Source of the DNA: Doryteuthis pealeii
Lineage: Eukaryota; Mollusca; Cephalopoda; Myopsida; Loliginidae
Reading direction: 5' to 3'
Assembly: GCA_023376005.1 (NCBI GenBank)
Contig: CM042143.1
Coordinates: forward strand, 78,927,278-78,991,277
DNA length: 64,000 nt
Shown here one piece after another: positions 48,401 to 57,267 of this stretch. The notes below the pieces were generated by a model, which saw only the letters and a list, made by a program, of their open reading frames with translations, ran no database searches and was not told the origin of the DNA. The position numbers and the translations under genes are program-made. How positions within the stretch are numbered: the first letter of the stretch is position 1; each line of letters starts with the position of its first letter.

Positions 48401-51400
48401 GTTGAAATCTTATTTTAAACTTCAACATGTAATGTAAAAATATGACTTAAATCTAGAAAAAACATTTTTTTAAATTCCTATCGATATATTATAGACTTAG
48501 ACTTTGGGAGAAAAAAAAGAATCATTAAAAAATTAACTTTTAATGTTAATTTTCAATGTAAATTTTAAGAAAAACAAAAGAACATCCTTTCTTTTTCTTT
48601 CTTTTAAATAGAATTTCTTTTCTTTTTTTTTATGTACAGATATACAATTAACCTATATGGAAGATTAAGAAATAAATTTATCTCTTGACGTCACTTTGTG
48701 GTTTTTAGTATAAGCTTGTATATACAAAGAAAACAGGTTTTTATAAGTTTTTAGTCACCTATAATTCAACTTTTCCATGAAATGCTCATAAATTTAAGTT
48801 TAACTTTATCAATCATAGTGTAACTGAAGTAATCTTGAATTTTAAAGTCTAAAATCTGCTTTAACTATGCAAATCATTAAAAAAACAACTTTTTTCTAAG
48901 TTTATACTGTTTCTTTCATATTAAAGCCCAAAACATCAAAGTATAAAAATTATAGTATTTCAATAGATTTATATAATTATTTAAAAAAAAAATGTTTACC
49001 AAATGCCTGAAATAATAATGAGGATGATGATGATTAAGAAGAAGAAAATTGCAATTAGTGTTCTGGTATATTATTTCAATAGATTTATATAATTATTTTA
49101 AAAAATGCTATGTATGTACCTACCAGAGGTCGCAGGAAATTATGATGATGAAGAGGAGAGAAGAAAAAAATTGTAATTAGTGTTCTGGTGCACTGCAACC
49201 TTTCAAAGGTGCATGTATAGTACATAGAAAAATGAACAGTGTATGAGTCATATATGTGTGTATATGTATGGAGTGGGATATCGGGTATATTGTTGACGAA
49301 TTTCAGGAAGCATGGAGAATTTGAAGGATACAGTGCCTTGGCAACTATTACCTGATGCAGGTACTTTACTTCAGTAATTTGAGAAATAGAATCAAGCTGT
49401 TGAATTTCTACTGAATTATGTTTTTTTTTTAATTTTTTTTTTTATCTCTTATCTCCTCAATCTGCAGTTAAAAATAAATAGATAAATAAAAAATAAACAG
49501 CCAGGAAATTGTTCATCTCCATGTTTTGATATTCAAAGCTTATGTTGTTATTTATTAAACTTTGCTCACACAGGATTTCAAATGCTGATTTTCAAGGCAA
49601 ATCCCCCCTCACACAGGGTTGAGATTTGCTTTTACTAACTGATCACCGATTTAAATACTGACCAGACTCATTGCTGTTTAATTTTGGTGATTTGGCAGGA
49701 CTCAAGTGCTTTTAGCATGACTTGGCTGTAAAGTTCTGTTCACAACTTTTATTGGCCATGGACTGTAGTAGTTGATGCCAGAGGAGGTGAAGGTCATCTT
49801 AAAGGAGGAGTCCTCCTCCTCCTCCTCCTTCTATGGCATTTGTCCATCTTGCTGACTTGTGGTAGACAGGAGTGGAGGTGTTAAAAACAAAATTTACAAA
49901 GATATCTAGTTGTTCTTGTAGCCATTACTATACTTGAGGTCATCATGCCCCTGCACTTTTCATTTAGTCGTTGTGTAGGGCGTAAGGCAAAATTGAAAGT
50001 AGGAAGATTGTGTTGTGCCAATACTGTTTTTAGTGAGGGGGGATTTGCCTTGAAAATCAGCATTTGAAATCCTGTTTTTTGCCTGGCCTTAGATACTACT
50101 GGAGGGAGGGGAGTGCATTTGATTGATTAAGCTCTCATTTTTTTCATATAGTTAAAGTATATAAGTAAAGTTGGTGGAGTGGCCTATTGTCGGTATCAGC
50201 AAGACAGTGAGTCTTCTTTACACAAGTGCTAGACCAGGGTGATTTTTTTTTTTGCGTCTGGGGTGGAGTGGAGCGCTACACCTACCATCAGCTCCACACT
50301 TTACCGCACAGATCCAGGCTATGCTACTCATGTGCTAAGTTGGCAAGGGCCGTATCAAACCCGGAACCTTGTGGTTCCTAGGCAGATACTCAACTGACTC
50401 AGCTAAACAATTTTATTCTCTGAGTTAGCATAGTTTTAATATTAATCTAGAAATCAACTTTTTCAGGTTTAACTTTTGAGAATTTGATGATTCTACAGAG
50501 ATGCTGATAGCACCACACCTACCATCAGCTCCTTACTTCACCGCACAGATCCCTGTGCTACTCATACGCTGAGTTGGCGAGGACCGGTTTCTAGCCGAAC
50601 GCTCTACCGACTGAGAGATAACTATTAAATGCTAATTGTACCTGACGCACAAAAATCTAAAAGGACGCAGTAAAATCATATCCACACATCCCAGTGTTTT
50701 TCTTTTTTCTTCCCTCACCATTTCATTGATTAATGGCATTCTATTTTCAACTTGTCACTTTGCCAAAATAGATATATCTTATAAGACTTTTATACAACAG
50801 TATATTGCTTGTGATTATGACACATTTGTTTGCCAGCAATGAGTTGGTTCAATACTTAATTGAGTGACCACTTAAGCAACAGCAGGTACTGTAAGTAACT
50901 TGAGTCCTTTGTTTATCAAAAAGACTTGATTCAGCATTAAATGACCCGAAAGTGGGTTGATATGTGGTAAAACAAACCAGCCGACCAAAAAATTAGTATG
51001 TAGGAAATAAATAATACTTTATAATTATTGTTGTTGGCATGCTTCTGTCTGCCAAAGACGATAGAGTAGTGTCCACAATTTTTTTTTTCTTTTTTTCAAC
51101 TGCATCTGCATGAGTGGCTGAACAGGCCAATTTTTGAATGGCAATCTCTGGTGCAGTGACTGCAAACAAACAGTGATGCTTGCTGGGGTTTCTGTTGTCT
51201 CTTTTGTCTCTCCTTTTCATCCCTTGTTTGACAAGGATATAAATGATAATACTTTATAGTTATCTCTCAGTTGGTAGAGCGTTCGGCTAGGAACCACAAG
51301 GTTCCTAGTTCGATACCGGTCCTCGCCAACTCAGCGTATGAGTAGCACAGGGATCTGTGCGGTACAGTAAGGAGCTAATGGTAGGTGTGGTGCTCCACCT

Positions 51401-54400
51401 CAGATGCTAAAAAAACAATCTCCTTGGTCTAGCGCTATTGAAAAGGGGATAGACTCCCTCGCTGACTGGCTGATACCGACTTTAGGCTGCCCCATCGACT
51501 TTACTTTTTTACTTTATGTAGCCCTTATAAAACATCGAGTATATAATAGATAGAGACAGACCGAAATATTAGATGGTAATAGTTGATAGTCTTACTTTAC
51601 ATTCTGTTTACTTTGTCTACTCTTCTGGAATCCATGTTCTCTGGTTGGGCTTCTGTTAAGGGTCGGTTCTTCTTTCGTTGATTCTTCTTTGTGCAGGGCT
51701 GGATATTGCTTGTTTTAACATTTAATTAACACAACAAGACTTATTTGTTTCTTAATCAAGCTTTTATTTTCAACCCTGCCTATTTGATTCCGCCACGGGT
51801 GAGTTGCGAACCCTAAGAGAGAGATCCTCTCTAATAGGGTGCTGGCTCGCATCTGACTAACTAAACTAAAACTTATGTGTTTGTAATGGCGCGTTTTCAA
51901 GGGGTCAATAAAAGGTCATTACCTGTCACAAATGTTGGGTAACTTTCCGTGGACCCTGTTATTTTAAGTTAATGGACCCTAATTCATTCTAATTACAGGT
52001 ATGTTCATAATTTATGAATACTCATAAATTATGTAATGGTATTACAGATCAAGAATATATATATATAAATACATGTGATATTTTACTGTTGTAGAAGTTA
52101 TCTTAGGTGTATTACAATCAAGTCACACTGAAAACACAAAGTTCCTGCTAGATCACTGAAGTTAAGCAGCAATGAGCCTGTTCAATACTTAATTGAGTTA
52201 CCACTTAAGCAATAGAAGGTACTGTTGGGATTATCTTCACATTGGCCTGGAAGAGTTATCTTCCCGCTGGGTTTCCGCTTGTTCTCACCAGGGGCTATTG
52301 TATTTAAGCGCCTGGTTCAAACTCTTCCACCTCTTTTAGCTTCTCAGCTGAACCACATTTTGTGACTACACCCCACCCTCGTGGGGCCTAAGTCAGTAAG
52401 TGACTTCCATTGTATAGACTATCTGTAACTCTTTTATATGTACATGTACGTAACACTTGAATGTGTCCTTATTGTATCTCATTTGTATTATCTTGTATTC
52501 CTATTTTATGTATCTTGTCATATTCCTGTGCTGTTAACAGTATAGAATGTTGTGTCCAACAAACATGTCAGAGTTGTATGTTCATAAATTAACCATGAAT
52601 CTTACAGTACTATAGGCAACTTAAGCCTTTTGTTTATCTTACAGTACTATAGGCAACTTAAGCCTTTGTTTATCTTACAGTACTATAGGCAACTTAAGCC
52701 TTTGTTTATCTTACAGTACTATAGGCAACTTAGCCTTTGTTTATCTTACAGTACTATAGGCAACTTAAGCCTTTGTTTATCTTACAGTACTATAGGCAAC
52801 TTAAGCCTTTGTTTATCTTACAGTACTATAGGCAACTTAAGCCTTTGTTTATCTTACAGTACTATAGGCAACTTAAGCCTTTGTTTATCTTACAGTACTA
52901 TAGGCAACTTAAGCCTTTGTTTATCTTACAGTACTATAGGCAACTTAAGCCTTGTTTATCTTACAGTACTATAGGCAACTTAAGCCTTTGTTTATCTTAC
53001 AGTACAGGCAACTTAAGCCTTTGTTTATACAGTACTATACTTTACTATAGGCAACTTAAGCCTTTGTTTATCAAAGTGACTTGGTTTGGCATTAGATGAC
53101 CCAAAAAGGGTTGATATGCCATAAGACGAAAACAATCAACTTAAAAGTAATTAAATGCTCTGACTTTCTTCAATGTTGGAATACACAACACTCTCTATGA
53201 AAATAGGGATTACAAGGGTAATCCCAAAAGTAAAGTCTTCAAAGCACTGGGGACACAGGGAAACTGTTCGTGCAGCTATTGACAACAACGTTGCTTTAGT
53301 TGTGTATTTACATCCCAGCCCTACTATTATAAAAAAAAGTTCCTTCTAGATCATCTCATTTATTTGTGACTTTTTGAAAGATTTGATTTAAAGTTGAATT
53401 TTGCTTTGTTTTTGTAGAGGATAAAGTCTGAACTGGCTAAACTGGAGGATTCTCCTCCAAATGTAAAAGCAGATGAAGATGAAGATCTTACAGCTCTTCG
53501 AGAGGCTGCTCTACGTTCAAAAAGAGTACATTCTACTCTAGGTACCAGGAATAAACTGGTGAGTATTAATATTCTTTATAAGAAAAAAAAAAGATGCTGA
53601 TAGTTTGTGATGGAAACAATGATGCTTTTCTGAATATTTCAATGATTAAAAAGTGACAGTTGGCATAAATGCAGACCCCCAAAATAGCAATTCAGTTGTA
53701 TCTAAATAATGAGAATGGAATTGTTTGTTTTTCCTATAAATAATGTCTAACGAAACTTAATTCAACCTAGCAATTGTTAATTACTCTGTTCACTTGTATC
53801 TTTTGCTTAGTAAACCTTTTTCCCTATACTCATTGTGTTTCTTGCTATTATTTCCCTGTTAACTCTGAGTTGGATACATTTAGTGCAATATGCACTCACA
53901 ATTAGTGCCAATCTTGTGCAAATAGTTATGTCCTCTTGACCAGGATATTGTTTAAAGTATGTCATGACCAAATGTAAATAAAGTAAAATTGTCAGTGTGA
54001 CCTATTTTCTGTATCAGCCAAACAGCGAAGAAGTCTATCTCCTTTTTGCTAGCACTAGAGCTGGGCGATTCTCGTGCACTGCGGACGGATATCAAACCTG
54101 AAACCTTGTGATTTCTAGATAGATGCTCTACTGACTGAACTAAACTGGCCCAACTGTAGATTAATAAAAATTGTTTCTCTGACATTTTGATTAATATTCA
54201 TAAAACATGCAGACCCCACAATCTCAAAGAGCAGATGCGTATCATTAAATCTGCATGGCAGCTGTCATACTGATTTGCATAGCAGTAGTACTTGGTCAGT
54301 GGTCATTGTGAGTTTCTGGCGAGAGAGAGAACCATTCATCAGTTGTGTACAGAGACTCTTGACATGTGGACAGATTGAAGAACTACATGGGTTCTTTCAT

Positions 54401-57228
54401 TTGTCTGAATTTTTTTTTAGATAAGGCTTGATAATGTATTGGATTTTTCAGACTGTTGTCCTCATCTCTATCAGGGTTCTTTCATGTCCCAGAGGACTGT
54501 CCCCTACTATGGGTTAAATATTACCACTACTGTTCTTCTAAAAGGGTGACTTTGGCCTTAGATAATCCACAAAATTTGATATGCCAATAAACAAAGAAAC
54601 TAAACCAGTAGACTCAGCATGATCTTCTTTACTGACTGCTGCACCCAGAACTTTTTCTTGACTGGAGAGTCAGTGTGCTTTCACTCAGGCTTGTAGTGGC
54701 AAACCCATATTTAGCTGAAAACATGCTTCTCTGTTCTTCATTACACATTTTTTCTTTACATTTCACATGGTTTGCACTTCTCAGCCACAAAAGATTTGCT
54801 GACAGATCTCTGTTCAAGCCTGGAGCACATTGCCAACATTTTGAATAGCCTCAAAACAAATATTTTGTGAGATTAAAATAATCTTAGCTATAAACTAATT
54901 CCAAACAATGCAGAGTTTACATTTCTGGAAAAAAAAATTTTTTCTTTTTTTTTTTTCTTTTTAAAAAAATTTCCCTTATTTATTGAATGATTCCCATATA
55001 AATACATACTTCTTCCATTGGTGTTGCAGTGCTTTAATCCTATTAGTAAAAAAAGACATCAACAGTAGATATGATATCAGTATATGAACTTTTCAGCCTA
55101 TACTCTTTGTGTGTTTTGTATATAATTAGATGAGTTTAAATATGTAAATGGTTTTATTACTCAGTGATGATTATTTTTATTTTTTATTTTTTATTTTTTC
55201 AGGTTGTGGGTCATGGCTCTCATCCCCCCTCTCAGCGTCATCATCAGTATCGTCATATTCATCAGAGACATCCCCAGCGTCATTCTCGTCAGCAGCACCG
55301 CTATGGTCCAACACGGAGAAATGGAACCTGGGGGAATCGTGGCAACTATTCTTGGAAACCACAGGTTAAAAACATCCAGGAAAAGGAATATAAACTCCAC
55401 AGATCACAAGAATTGGGCACTAATGTAGAATTGTCAGAGCCGAAGAGTCTTCTTCTTCCACAAGACAAATGGGCTGGAGTACAACCAAGTGTTTCTGAAA
55501 ACATTTTGTCTGCTACGGATAGAATCCCCAAGAAAAGTAAGTCCCAGTACCACTTTACATTTAAGTCACTGACGTTTTATCATCTAAATCAGTGGTTCCC
55601 AAACTTTTTTATGCTAGCGCACCCTTGGCTTCCCAGTGGATTCCTAGTGCCCCCCATACATGCATTTTCTTTTGGTATGCTTCAAATTGAAAACAAGATT
55701 AAACACAAAGATGTATTTACCCTAGCACCTATATGATTTCCCCAACCCTATTGCCCTTATGGCAAGCCCAACCCCTTTTTATCATATGGGTGCTAGAAGG
55801 CGGTGATTGAGGGTTTACATGTCCTGGGAATGACGTTAAACTATTTGATGGTGAGGTTCCAGTTTTGGAGGTTTGGGGAATGTGGAGAACCCCTTCATCA
55901 CCATTGCTCCCTGGTCCACTCTGACCCGGAGTGGTAGTACCTGTTAGGGTCCCATCTATGGGCTAAATAGAAAAATGTATTTATAAAAAAATTCTATTAT
56001 CCATTAGTGATTGATTTATTTCAAACCTTTATCGGCATTAAATGACCCACTGAGGTTGATATGCCGTAAAACAAAAACAAAGATGTATTTCACAAATAAA
56101 ACCTAATTCATTAAACCAATTTATTTAGCAGTTTTAGATGTGTCTGTGATATGGAAGGTAAATCAACATCTCACCAGTAACCATAGTAACATAATTCATT
56201 GTCTCCACATTTATTGTTAATGGGATGGATGTACTTAGTACAGGGATATCAGCTTCTCAACATCACTAAACTCACTAAAAAGAAGTTGTAGATTCTCACG
56301 TTCAGTAATCCATGGCATGTGGTAACTGGTGCGCCACTGTGCATGTTGTGTACAGGCATCAACCAAACGTTCAAAATTTTTAATCTGATTTTGGACTACA
56401 TAATAAAACTATGCATTCTTATGTCAGTTATATTCTATATAAACTGCATATGTGTTCCTTTACCTTAGTATTTATGAGATATTTTGATTTTGTTAAAAAA
56501 ACAAAACAATTAATTTATCAACTGCTCCTAATGCCACATAGTCGCCCCCACCCCCTTTACCTACCCTAGTGTTGATAAGTTCACTAAAACATTTAAGTTT
56601 CCAAATGTATCATGCCAAAGAAAAATATTATTTATAAAAAAAAGTAAACATTAAAGCCTGTTACAGCAGATGGTTTACCTCTATTGATAGAGTATCTGCC
56701 TCTGAACCACGAGGTTCTGGGTTCAATAACGACCCTTGCCAACTTAAGGATGAGTGCTACAGCTTGGATCTGTGCAGTATTCATATTTATTATTATCATA
56801 TTATTTATGTATTATTATACTAAAGCTGAATGAATAAATGTTTGTCTTCTAAAGGCTTTTTTCCTATTTAGTTTAATGACACAAAATTCATACTAAAATA
56901 TTCCTTGGTTTTAGGATTGAGTTATGTTTGGAAAAAAAATTCTGTTTTAATTGATTCTGATTAGTTGTAATTTGCAATTAAGTCAAAAACTGATCTGTCT
57001 CTTACTACATATTCTGCCTGTCATTTTTTCCCATTCTATGTATATATTGATTACCTCTTCGTTATACATGTTAGTTTCTCTGTGTGAATAAAGAGAGAGA
57101 TGGGAAAGTGATTGTGAGAGGGACAGTTCTTAGCTTAATAAAATTCTATGATCAATTTCAATTTAAATTAGGTCAAAAGTTCCCTTAGAAATCTTACAAA
57201 ATGATTTTAATGTTTTTTTAAAACTCTG

Positions 57229-57267
<39 letters not shown>

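Larger units (their letters stand above)
52118..53137 (+). mobile_element. 5S-derived SINE interrupted by a solo LTR and a minisatellite
   Basis: The head at 52118-52222 (AGTTAAGCAGCAATGAGCCT) stops at GGTAC. The body resumes after 52610 (TATAGGCAACTTAAGCC) and the tail is at 53073-53137 (ATGACCCAAAAAGGGTTGAT). Confidence 0.75.

Noticed and set aside
52601..53072. CRISPR-like array
   Set aside because: Units are contiguous with no unique spacers, and the genome is eukaryotic.
52630..53099. Coding frames with repeated LFILQYYRQLK
   Set aside because: They are by-products of the 36-bp minisatellite, whose length is divisible by 3, and are open in more than one frame.
55537..55736. Exon 4 extended by the open frame past 55536
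   Set aside because: A consensus GTAAGT donor and exact phase match to exon 5 favour splicing; the extension runs into hAT-like and family C repeat sequence.
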